From the NCBI GenBank assembly GCA_900321845.1, contig ONXT01000193.1, positions 1 to 8,758 on the forward strand: 8,758 nt of DNA, in the 5' to 3' direction. Shown here in pieces: positions 1 through 5,974 of this stretch. The stretch is from an uncultured Bacteroidales bacterium. Lineage in GTDB: Bacteria > Bacteroidota > Bacteroidia > Bacteroidales > WCHB1-69. Each line of letters begins with the position of its first letter. The first letter of the stretch is position 1. The notes beneath the pieces were generated by a model. That model made no database searches and had not been told where the DNA came from. It was given only the letters and a program-made list of their open reading frames with translations. The position numbers were made by a program, and so were the translations under genes.

Positions 1-138
1 CAAGTCAAGATGCTGGAGGTGCAGGATACTGTCGCCGCAGTGGAATTCGCTCAGCAGACAATGCTGGTTACGAAATCAGGTGTGGTCATCATTCCCACCG
101 GCAACTCCTACGTTGAATTGAAGCGGGTCAACAAATGA
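1..138 (+). CDS. C-terminal fragment of an unrecognised protein
   Basis: Frame 1 is open from the first base to a TGA at 136-138, which is followed directly by a second in-frame TGA (139-141). The 45 visible residues end in GVVIIPTGNSYVELKRVNK. The pattern is mostly alternating hydrophobic and polar residues, as in beta strands, with no membrane segment and no motif I recognise. The start lies upstream of the window. It is coding rather than chance because it ends just before the next co-directional gene and its codon use matches the neighbours. The 42-nt spacing to the nucleotidyltransferase gene allows co-transcription. I cannot assign a function. Confidence 0.6.
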   Translation, partial: QVKMLEVQDTVAAVEFAQQTMLVTKSGVVIIPTGNSYVELKRVNK

Positions 139-150
139 TGAGAAGATGAA

Positions 151-166
151 AAGATTAAAAGATTAA
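151..166 (+). repeat. Tandem 8-bp repeat in a short intergenic gap
   Basis: Two perfect adjacent copies of AAGATTAA lie at 151-158 and 159-166, in the 42-nt A/T-rich space between the first gene fragment and the nucleotidyltransferase gene. The low-complexity A-rich leader may simply keep the start codon at 181 unstructured, which suits translation initiation in Bacteroidota. No promoter consensus is visible here. Confidence 0.5.
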
Positions 167-180
167 ATAAATCAATCTAA

Positions 181-1053
181 ATGAAACCGACATTATTAGT
201 GTTAGCAGCAGGGATGGGCAGTCGCTACGGCGGGCTGAAGCAGTTGGATGGACTGGGACCTCACGGGGAAACGATTATGGATTATTCGGTGGCTTACGCC
301 ATTGAAGCTGGATATGGCAAAGTGGTTTTCGTCATCCGGAAAAGCATGGAGGCTGATTTTTGCAAGCACATTCTATCAAAATACAAAGATCGGATTCCCG
401 TAGAATATGTCTTCCAAGAGTTGGATGTGCTGCCGGCAGGTTTTGCTGTGAATCCGGAAAGGGTGAAGCCCTACGGGACGGCGCATGCGATTCTGGTGGC
501 GAAAGATGCTGTAAAAGAGCCGTTTACGGTTATCAATGCGGATGACTTTTACGGTAGGGATGCCTTTATGGTCATGTCGAAATTCTTGCAAGGAGAGCAG
601 GATGCCGCTCATCCGTGTTTTGCCATGGTGGGGTACAAACTGCAGAACACCTTGTCGGAGAACGGCTCGGTTTCCCGCGGCGTATGCACCGCAAACGAAA
701 AGGGCCAGCTGGTCGGAATCAAAGAGCACACGCATATTGAACGGAAGGACGGCCTCATCCAAAACACCTCCGCCGACGGGGAGGTGACTGTCTTGCAAGG
801 AGATACGCCCGTTTCCATGAATTTCTGGGGCTTCACTCCCCTGTTCTTTGAAAAATTGGACGCGATGTTCTGCCAATTCCTGAAAGAGAACAACGACAAT
901 CCGAAATCCGAATTCCAGATACCCACAGTCATCAACTATTTTCTCCAAAGCAAAGCCGCCGATATTGTCATACTGAAAAGCGACGCGCAATGGTTCGGCG
1001 TCACCTATCAGGCTGATAGAGAATACGTTGTGCAGAGACTCAAAGAGATATAA
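181..1053 (+). CDS. Sugar-phosphate nucleotidyltransferase family protein
   Basis: This 290-residue protein belongs to the NTP_transferase (GT-A-like Rossmann) superfamily, whose members transfer NMP from an NTP to a sugar phosphate or related phosphate and release pyrophosphate. Residues 8-21 (LAAGMGSRYGGLKQ) form the nucleotide-binding signature, with the conserved Gly-x-Gly-x-Arg and a Lys. The acidic pair D121-D122 in INADDFYG sits where the family binds the catalytic metal. Length and motif order suit a complete single-domain enzyme with no left-handed beta-helix acyltransferase extension. There is no signal peptide, so it is cytosolic. The substrate cannot be read from the sequence. The start is the first ATG after an A-rich leader and lies 17 bases before the A of the signature region begins to matter, so no alternative is needed. 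Related Bacteroidota proteins are, as I recall, sometimes next to a choline/aminoglycoside-kinase-like gene; none is seen here. lpd follows after 42 nt. Confidence 0.85.
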   Translation: MKPTLLVLAAGMGSRYGGLKQLDGLGPHGETIMDYSVAYAIEAGYGKVVFVIRKSMEADFCKHILSKYKDRIPVEYVFQELDVLPAGFAVNPERVKPYGTAHAILVAKDAVKEPFTVINADDFYGRDAFMVMSKFLQGEQDAAHPCFAMVGYKLQNTLSENGSVSRGVCTANEKGQLVGIKEHTHIERKDGLIQNTSADGEVTVLQGDTPVSMNFWGFTPLFFEKLDAMFCQFLKENNDNPKSEFQIPTVINYFLQSKAADIVILKSDAQWFGVTYQADREYVVQRLKEI

Positions 1054-1095
1054 AGAACGAGGTTGGAACTAAAAAATCATTAAACATCAAATATT

Positions 1096-2493
1096 ATGAA
1101 TTACGATTTAATTGTTATCGGGAGCGGTCCCGGAGGTTATGTGGCGGCGATTCGCGCCAGCCAGTTAGGATTGAAAACCGTAATTGTGGAACGCGCTGAA
1201 CTGGGCGGCATCTGCTTGAATTGGGGGTGCATCCCGACGAAGGCACTGCTGAAGTCCGCACAGGTTTACAATTATATGAAACACGCTGAAAATTATGGCA
1301 TTAAGTTGGAAACTCCTGCTCAACCCGATTTCGAAGCGATTGTGAAGCGCAGTCGCACCGTAGCCGAAACCATGAGCAAGGGCGTTCAATTCCTGCTCAA
1401 GAAGAACAATGTGGAGGTGATTGCCGGCTTCGGTAAAATTGTGAAGGACCATAAGGTGGAAATCACAAAGGAGGATGGCAGTGTGGAGACGATAGAAGCC
1501 CCGCATATTGTGCTTGCCACAGGCGCACGCTCCAAAGAGCTGCCGCACATCAAGCAGGATGGTAAGAAAATCATCGGCTACCGCCAAGCGTTGACGCTTC
1601 CCAAACTGCCTGAATCGATGGTGGTGATGGGCTCCGGTGCTATCGGAAGCGAATTCGCCCACTTCTATTCAAGTCTGGGAACCAAAGTCACGATTGTGGA
1701 ATTCCTGCCCAATCTGGTGCCTGTGGAGGACGAAGAGATCTCCAAACAACTGGAACGCTCCTTCCGCAAGAATGGTGTGAAGGTGATGACCTCCTCCTCC
1801 GTGGAAAGCGTGGATACAACCGGCGACTTATGCCATGTGACGGTTAAGGACATCAACAAGGGAAAAATAACCGAAATCGACTGCGAAGTCGTTCTCTCGG
1901 CAGTTGGCGTCATCACGAACCTGGAAGGACTTGGCTTAGAGGAATATGGTGTTGAGGTGGAGCGCACGAAAGTGGTAGTGGACGATTTCTATCGTACGAA
2001 TTGCGAAGGCATCTACGCTATCGGGGACATCGTTCACGGTCCGGCCTTGGCGCATGTGGCCTCCCACGAAGCCGAAATCTGCGTGGAGAAAATTGCTGGT
2101 TTGAACCCGCAACCGCTTGATTACACGAATATTCCGGGCTGCACCTATACCACTCCGGAAATCGCTTCCGTAGGCATGACCGAAAAGAAGGCCTTGGAAG
2201 CCGGCAAGGAACTGCGCATCGGCAAATTCCCGTTCACCGCTTCCGGCAAAGCCACCGCTTCCGGCAGTCGCGACGGCATGGTGAAGATCATTTTCGACAA
2301 GAACACCGATGAAATTCTGGGCTGCCACCTGATTGGCGAGAACGTAACCGAGATGATTTCGGGAATGGTTCTGGCGCGTGCGCAACACGTTAAGGGACAG
2401 GATATTATCCATGCAGTTCATCCGCATCCTACCCTTTCCGAAGCTATCATGGAAGCCGCCGCCGCTGCCTATAACGAAGCCATTCACATCTAA
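1096..2493 (+). CDS. lpdA: Dihydrolipoyl dehydrogenase (E3)
   Basis: This 465-residue flavoprotein reoxidises protein-bound dihydrolipoamide and reduces NAD+. It serves 2-oxoacid dehydrogenase complexes and the glycine cleavage system in the cytosol. The FAD-binding motif GSGPGGYVAA is at residues 9-18. The redox-active disulfide is C40/C45 in GGICLNWGCIPTK. The NAD-binding GSGAIGSEFA starts at G179, and the second FAD contact YAIGDI is at 307-312. The C-terminal dimer domain ends with HPHPTLSEA, giving the catalytic His444-Glu449 pair. Length and all catalytic residues match a full, active E3. It has no lipoyl domain at its N-terminus. No E1, E2 or glycine-cleavage genes are nearby, so it is a stand-alone copy and its partner complex is unknown. 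It lies 42 nt after the nucleotidyltransferase gene. Confidence 0.97.
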   Translation: MNYDLIVIGSGPGGYVAAIRASQLGLKTVIVERAELGGICLNWGCIPTKALLKSAQVYNYMKHAENYGIKLETPAQPDFEAIVKRSRTVAETMSKGVQFLLKKNNVEVIAGFGKIVKDHKVEITKEDGSVETIEAPHIVLATGARSKELPHIKQDGKKIIGYRQALTLPKLPESMVVMGSGAIGSEFAHFYSSLGTKVTIVEFLPNLVPVEDEEISKQLERSFRKNGVKVMTSSSVESVDTTGDLCHVTVKDINKGKITEIDCEVVLSAVGVITNLEGLGLEEYGVEVERTKVVVDDFYRTNCEGIYAIGDIVHGPALAHVASHEAEICVEKIAGLNPQPLDYTNIPGCTYTTPEIASVGMTEKKALEAGKELRIGKFPFTASGKATASGSRDGMVKIIFDKNTDEILGCHLIGENVTEMISGMVLARAQHVKGQDIIHAVHPHPTLSEAIMEAAAAAYNEAIHI

Positions 2494-2497
2494 CCAT
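2486..2497 (+). repeat. 12-bp direct repeat, left copy
   Basis: ACATCTAACCAT spans the last codons and stop of lpd. An identical 12-bp copy spans the end and stop of the next gene at 2954-2965. The bases on either side of the two copies differ, so the identity is exactly 12 bp. The pair flanks the retropepsin-like gene. Confidence 0.6.
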
Positions 2498-2535
2498 AGA
2501 AAGCGATCCTGCCACCTCCTAAAGTCAACGTCAAA

Positions 2536-2961
2536 ATGAATTACACGAAGAAGTGCAAATTGTGGAAACTGGGGCCGGGCGGATGCCATCTTGTCATTCA
2601 GGCCAGATTGCGGGGCGAACCTGTCCATCTGCTGATTGACACCGGTGCCAACCACACCTGTTTCGACAAGCAATTCGTTGATTCTCTGGATATAGACACC
2701 AAGGAAAGTGGCAAAGATGAGGTGAATGTGGGGATTGGCGGCCAGGATTTCGTGGCGCTTATCGCGGTGATGCGGGATTTGAAAATCGGAAGAAGAAAAA
2801 TCCCTCCACTGCATTGCAGGCTCATTGATTTGCAACACGTTAATGCGGCCTATCAGATGGCTGGATTCCCGAACATACAAGGCATTATCGGCGGTGATTT
2901 TCTCAAATCCTACCACGCTGTCATTGATTATGGCCAGCGAACACTCACTTTTGACATCTAA
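2536..2961 (+). CDS. Retropepsin-like aspartic protease, single domain
   Basis: This 141-residue protein has the LLIDTGANHTCF motif, with the catalytic Asp at D35 in Asp-Thr-Gly-Ala. It also has the second family signature, a hydrophobic-hydrophobic-Gly block (GIIGGDFL, residues 116-123), near the C-terminus. Both are hallmarks of pepsin-like half-domains, which are active as homodimers with one Asp from each subunit. There is no signal peptide or membrane segment, so it is probably cytosolic, unlike many bacterial retropepsin-like proteins that are exported. The substrate is unknown. It starts 42 nt after lpd and stops only 5 nt before the ruvC ATG, so it is very likely co-transcribed and perhaps translationally coupled with ruvC. 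The gene is framed by a perfect 12-bp direct repeat. Family assignment is confident; actual proteolytic activity is inferred. Confidence 0.85.
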   Translation: MNYTKKCKLWKLGPGGCHLVIQARLRGEPVHLLIDTGANHTCFDKQFVDSLDIDTKESGKDEVNVGIGGQDFVALIAVMRDLKIGRRKIPPLHCRLIDLQHVNAAYQMAGFPNIQGIIGGDFLKSYHAVIDYGQRTLTFDI

Positions 2962-2965
2962 CCAT
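2954..2965 (+). repeat. 12-bp direct repeat, right copy
   Basis: This is the second exact copy of ACATCTAACCAT, covering the last codons and TAA of the retropepsin-like gene and the start of the 5-nt spacer before ruvC. It is offset by 468 bp from the left copy at 2486-2497. Recombination between the copies would remove the retropepsin gene and leave lpd followed by ruvC with a 5-nt gap. Confidence 0.6.
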
Positions 2966-2966
2966 T

Positions 2967-3527
2967 ATGGAGGAGACCGAACACATCATTTTAGGCATTG
3001 ACCCCGGAACCAACATCATGGGTTACGCTTTGTTGAAAACACATCTGCGCAATAGTGAGATAGTTACGCTTAATGTTGTGAAAATGAACAAATTGCCCGA
3101 CCAAACCGCCAAACTGCGGATGATTTTCGAGCAGACTTTGCAGTTGATTGAGCAGTACCATCCTGATATATTGGCAATTGAGGAACCTTTCTACGGGAAA
3201 AATCCACAGTCGATGTTGAAGTTGGGGCGTGCGCAAGGCGTGGTCATCGGTGCATGTTTGCACGCTGGCCTACAAGTATTTGAGTACACACCCCGACGTA
3301 TCAAGCAGTCGATTACGGGCAAGGGCGGCGCATCAAAAGAGCAGGTTGCCGCCATGCTGCACAACATGTACACTTTTGAAAATGAAACTGCCTACCTGGA
3401 TGCCACCGATGCCCTTGCCGCTGCCGTCTGCCATCACCTGCAGACCCGATTGGATTTCGGCGGTGGAAAATCAAACAGCTGGGCGGCTTTCCTATCTCAA
3501 AATCAAGACAGAATCATTCAATCTTAG
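2967..3527 (+). CDS. ruvC: Crossover junction endodeoxyribonuclease RuvC
   Basis: RuvC is the Holliday-junction resolvase that acts with the RuvAB branch-migration motor in recombination repair. The 186-residue length is normal. The RNase H-like fold carries its four acidic metal ligands: D12 in GIDPGT, E72 in AIEEPFYGKN, and D145/D148 in the YLDATDALAAAVCHH segment. The family block SMLKLGRAQGVVIGA follows E72, and the YTPRRIKQSITGKGGASKEQV region matches the usual DNA-contact stretch. All key residues are present, so it should be active. No ruvA or ruvB is in the window. The ATG at 2967 is 5 nt after the preceding stop, and an ATGGAGGAG start context is the only purine-rich stretch nearby. 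A probable terminator follows at once, making this the last gene of the first block. Confidence 0.96.
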   Translation: MEETEHIILGIDPGTNIMGYALLKTHLRNSEIVTLNVVKMNKLPDQTAKLRMIFEQTLQLIEQYHPDILAIEEPFYGKNPQSMLKLGRAQGVVIGACLHAGLQVFEYTPRRIKQSITGKGGASKEQVAAMLHNMYTFENETAYLDATDALAAAVCHHLQTRLDFGGGKSNSWAAFLSQNQDRIIQS

Positions 3528-3530
3528 GCA

Positions 3531-3559
3531 ACATTCATCGGCTGAAAATGTATTTTTTT
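3531..3559 (+). terminator. Probable weak intrinsic terminator after ruvC
   Basis: Four nt after the ruvC stop, ACA-TTCA (3531-3537) pairs with TGAA (3543-3546) and TGT (3549-3551). The loop is TCGGC and there is an AA bulge. One A separates the stem from a run of seven T (3553-3559). The stem is short and bulged, so termination is probable but not strong. It fits the boundary before the promoter element at 3590. Confidence 0.45.
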
Positions 3560-3589
3560 AATAATAAATCCTAAGCCGCAAAATTTTAT

Positions 3590-3597
3590 TAAATTTG
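3590..3597 (+). promoter_or_regulatory. Bacteroidota -7 promoter element for the envelope cluster
   Basis: TAAATTTG exactly fits the TAnnTTTG consensus recognised by the Bacteroidota primary sigma factor. It lies in the 105-nt space between ruvC and the TlpA-like gene. Transcription from it would give a leader of roughly 27-30 nt before the ATG at 3633. No convincing -33 TTTG box is seen at the expected distance upstream, so only half of the promoter is supported. Confidence 0.55.
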
Positions 3598-3632
3598 ACA
3601 CGTTTTTTAGAAATCAAAATAATCATACAAAA

Positions 3633-4157
3633 ATGAAAAAAATCATCCTTTTATTAGTTGGTCTGCTGATCTGCGGATCTGTATTCTCGCAAGAAGAGAA
3701 AGCCAAAAACTATCCTCGCATACCCACCGTTGACCTGAAAACGCTGGACGGCGAGACCTTTTCCTCCAAACAACTTTACAACGGCGACAAACCGTTTGTC
3801 ATCAGCCTTTGGGCTACCTGGTGTAAGCCGTGCAAAGAGGAGTTGGATGCCATCGCCTTGGTGTATGAGGATTGGGTAGAGGAATTGGGAGTCAAGTTGT
3901 ATGCCATCTCCATCGACGACAGCCGTTCCGCTTCGAAAGTCGCTCCGTTTGTGAATGCAAAAGGCTGGGAATACGAGGTCTTGCAGGATGTCAACTCGGA
4001 TTTCAAACGCGCCCTCAATGTTGTTGATGTGCCATTTTTATGCATTGTCAACAGCCGTCAGGAAATCGTGTGGTCACACACTTCCTATGCTTCCGGCGGC
4101 GAAGAGGAGGTTTATGAGATCCTGAAAAAACTGGTTGAGGAAGAAAGCAACAAATAA
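3633..4157 (+). CDS. TlpA/ResA-like thioredoxin-fold protein, exported
   Basis: This 174-residue protein starts with a signal peptide (MKKIILLLVGLLICGSVFSQ, residues 1-20), probably cut near the SQ at 19-20. The Cys at 14 lacks a proper lipobox, so I predict a soluble periplasmic protein rather than a lipoprotein. The thioredoxin fold carries the active site WCKPC with C64 and C67 after SLWAT. The cis-proline is P134 in the DVPFL segment. Family members reduce or exchange disulfides in exported proteins. A DDSRSASKV segment between the two motifs matches the AhpC/TSA-Redoxin type of insert. It is preceded by a TAnnTTTG element and an A-rich leader and followed by a strong terminator. The neighbours downstream are two further envelope proteins with cysteine pairs, which suggests that this protein may keep one of them reduced or isomerised. 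That client relation is inferred. Confidence 0.9.
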   Translation: MKKIILLLVGLLICGSVFSQEEKAKNYPRIPTVDLKTLDGETFSSKQLYNGDKPFVISLWATWCKPCKEELDAIALVYEDWVEELGVKLYAISIDDSRSASKVAPFVNAKGWEYEVLQDVNSDFKRALNVVDVPFLCIVNSRQEIVWSHTSYASGGEEEVYEILKKLVEEESNK

Positions 4158-4167
4158 AAACAGAAAC

Positions 4168-4203
4168 ACCTGATTCTCAAACAAATGAGGGTCAGGTTTT
4201 TTT
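4168..4203 (+). terminator. Strong intrinsic terminator between the TlpA-like and DUF6029-like genes
   Basis: ACCTGATTCTCA (4168-4179) pairs with TGAGGGTCAGGT (4186-4197) along all 12 positions, counting two adjacent T-G wobbles. The loop is six nt (AACAAA). The stem runs into seven T (4197-4203). It starts 11 nt after the TlpA-like stop and ends 25 nt before the next ATG. Because no promoter consensus fits in those 25 nt, it may act as a partial terminator that lowers expression of the downstream genes. Confidence 0.85.
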
Positions 4204-4228
4204 ATAAAAAATAAACAAAAACTTCTCA

Positions 4229-5953
4229 ATGCAAAAAATCTATCGGTTTTCATTTGTTATCTTATTGATTTTCAGCTCGTTCCCAATCATGGCGCAATCA
4301 GAATGGGGCAAAGGGCGCATCAGCGGGGATTTCGGATTCAACGGCATGTACTACATTCCCGACTCCACCATCAATGCGCGCGAAGTGAAGGAAAAGGTGC
4401 GCGCCAACACGTGGCTGAACCTCAACTACAACAACGGCGGACTTACCGTTGGCCTTCGTTACGAATTCTACAGTTTCCCGCTGATTGACTTTGAGGACAT
4501 CGGCTACAAAGGACAGGGGCTTTCCAATTATTTCATTGATTACCGCAATGATTTCATTCAGGTTACTGCCGGTACATTCTACGAACAGTTCGGTAGCGGA
4601 TTCACGCTTCGCGCCTACGAAGACCGCCAGTTGGGCATCGACAATAGTCTTATGGGCGCCCGTGTCAAAGTGACTCCTTACAAAGGCATCGAGATAAAGG
4701 GTGTTTGGGGATTGGAACGCAAGTACTTCGATTACAACATCTTGAACTATGGGGACAGAAAGGATTATGTGCGCGGATTGGATGCCGAACTCTCATTTGG
4801 AGACTTGATTCCCAAGATGTCGGAAAAGGGGTTTACTGCGGCCATCGGCGGAAGTTTCGTCAGCAAGTATGAGAAAAGCGAAAGCGACTACACCCTTCCC
4901 GGTAGCACGGATATGTTGTTGTCGGACAAGATTCCGGAAAACATTGCCACTTGGGCCGCGCGTATGAACTTTGGTTACAAGGGATTTCACTTGGAAAGCG
5001 AGTTCGCCCACAAAATCAACGACCCGAACAACACGAACAACTATATTTACAAGGACGGCAACTCCTGGATTCTCTCCGCATCCTACTCCATGAAAGGCTT
5101 GGGCGTGGAGGCTTCGTTCATCCGCTCCGACAATATGGACTTCCGTTCCCAACGCGACATTTCCGCCAGCACTCCCCTACTGAGTATCAATAACATACCC
5201 TCCATCAATCGTCAATATGCCTACGCGCTGCTCGGCAATTACAGTTATGCCAGCCAACCGAACGGACAAATCGGCGTGCAGGCGCAGGTGAACTACAAGG
5301 TGCCGAAAAACACCAAGGTCGGCGGTAAATATGGCATTGACATCACGCTGAATTACTCCCGCTTCCATGATGTGGAGCAGAAGCTCGTTCCGGAAGCGAT
5401 TGAGCGTGGCGGCGAGATGCGCGGCACAGACGGCTACACATCCCGCTTCTTTAAGTTCGGCGATAACCTTCTGTATCAAGACATTGGCATTGAGTTCAGC
5501 CATCGTTTCAACAATAAAAAATGGAAATTGGACTTGGCATACAACTTCATCACCTACAACCTGACTTTGCTTCAAGGGCACGCGAGCCCGTTGTTCCAAG
5601 GACACCACGTTGCAGGGATGGTAACTTACAAGATCAATACGAAGCATGCGCTCAAGTTTGAGCTGGACCACCTCTATGCGAAGGAGGATGAGGGCAGTTG
5701 GCTGCACGGCATGTTGGAATACTCCATTGCCCCGCATTGGTTCATTTCGGTCGCCGACCAGTGGAACTACGGGAATGCCGACAAGGCCCACCGCACGCAC
5801 TACTATATGGTTTCGGCTGCCTACGTCATTAAGACCACTCGCATTGCGCTCAATTTCGGAAAAACCAAAGAGGGCATTTTGTGTATCGGCGGCGTTTGCA
5901 GAAACGTCCCCGCTTCGTACGGTGTCGGCCTATCGGTGACAACTTCATTTTAA
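4229..5953 (+). CDS. DUF6029-like putative outer-membrane beta-barrel protein
   Basis: This 574-residue protein has a signal peptide (residues 1-23, ending PIMAQ). The mature part is rich in aromatic and glycine residues in alternating patterns (for example LTVGLRYEFYSF and HYYMVSAAYVI) and ends in Phe (SVTTSF), as outer-membrane barrels do. I place it in the DUF6029 family of Bacteroidota from overall sequence character and its place upstream of an Omp28-type gene; the number is from memory. The function of the family is not known to me. The protein has exactly two cysteines, C552 and C557 in CIGGVC, close to the C-terminus, and they probably form a disulfide in a loop between the last strands. 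The gene follows a terminator by 25 nt and precedes the Omp28-like gene by 21 nt. It could be a porin or a partner of the lipoprotein downstream. Confidence 0.75.
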   Translation: MQKIYRFSFVILLIFSSFPIMAQSEWGKGRISGDFGFNGMYYIPDSTINAREVKEKVRANTWLNLNYNNGGLTVGLRYEFYSFPLIDFEDIGYKGQGLSNYFIDYRNDFIQVTAGTFYEQFGSGFTLRAYEDRQLGIDNSLMGARVKVTPYKGIEIKGVWGLERKYFDYNILNYGDRKDYVRGLDAELSFGDLIPKMSEKGFTAAIGGSFVSKYEKSESDYTLPGSTDMLLSDKIPENIATWAARMNFGYKGFHLESEFAHKINDPNNTNNYIYKDGNSWILSASYSMKGLGVEASFIRSDNMDFRSQRDISASTPLLSINNIPSINRQYAYALLGNYSYASQPNGQIGVQAQVNYKVPKNTKVGGKYGIDITLNYSRFHDVEQKLVPEAIERGGEMRGTDGYTSRFFKFGDNLLYQDIGIEFSHRFNNKKWKLDLAYNFITYNLTLLQGHASPLFQGHHVAGMVTYKINTKHALKFELDHLYAKEDEGSWLHGMLEYSIAPHWFISVADQWNYGNADKAHRTHYYMVSAAYVIKTTRIALNFGKTKEGILCIGGVCRNVPASYGVGLSVTTSF

Positions 5954-5974
5954 TCTTTGAATAAATTATTGATT

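Noticed and set aside
376..990. Antisense open frame of 204 codons inside the nucleotidyltransferase gene
   Set aside because: It is fully covered by a gene with clear motifs, and its translation has no recognisable family features.
1936..2916. Antisense open frame of 326 codons across the lpd end and the retropepsin gene
   Set aside because: It overlaps two well-supported genes, its translation shows no domain or membrane pattern, and it is explained by their codon bias.
5177..5800. Antisense open frame of 207 codons inside the barrel gene
   Set aside because: It is a shadow of a well-supported gene with signal peptide and C-terminal Phe; nothing in its translation suggests a real protein.
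5951..5959. TAATCTTTG as a promoter for the Omp28-like gene
   Set aside because: It has three bases between TA and TTTG where the consensus has two, no upstream -33 box was seen, and it overlaps the previous stop codon.
5957..5974. TTG start for the Omp28-like gene
   Set aside because: The ATG at 5975 gives a normal-length lipoprotein signal peptide; the TTG adds six residues with no benefit and lies 3 nt after the previous stop.
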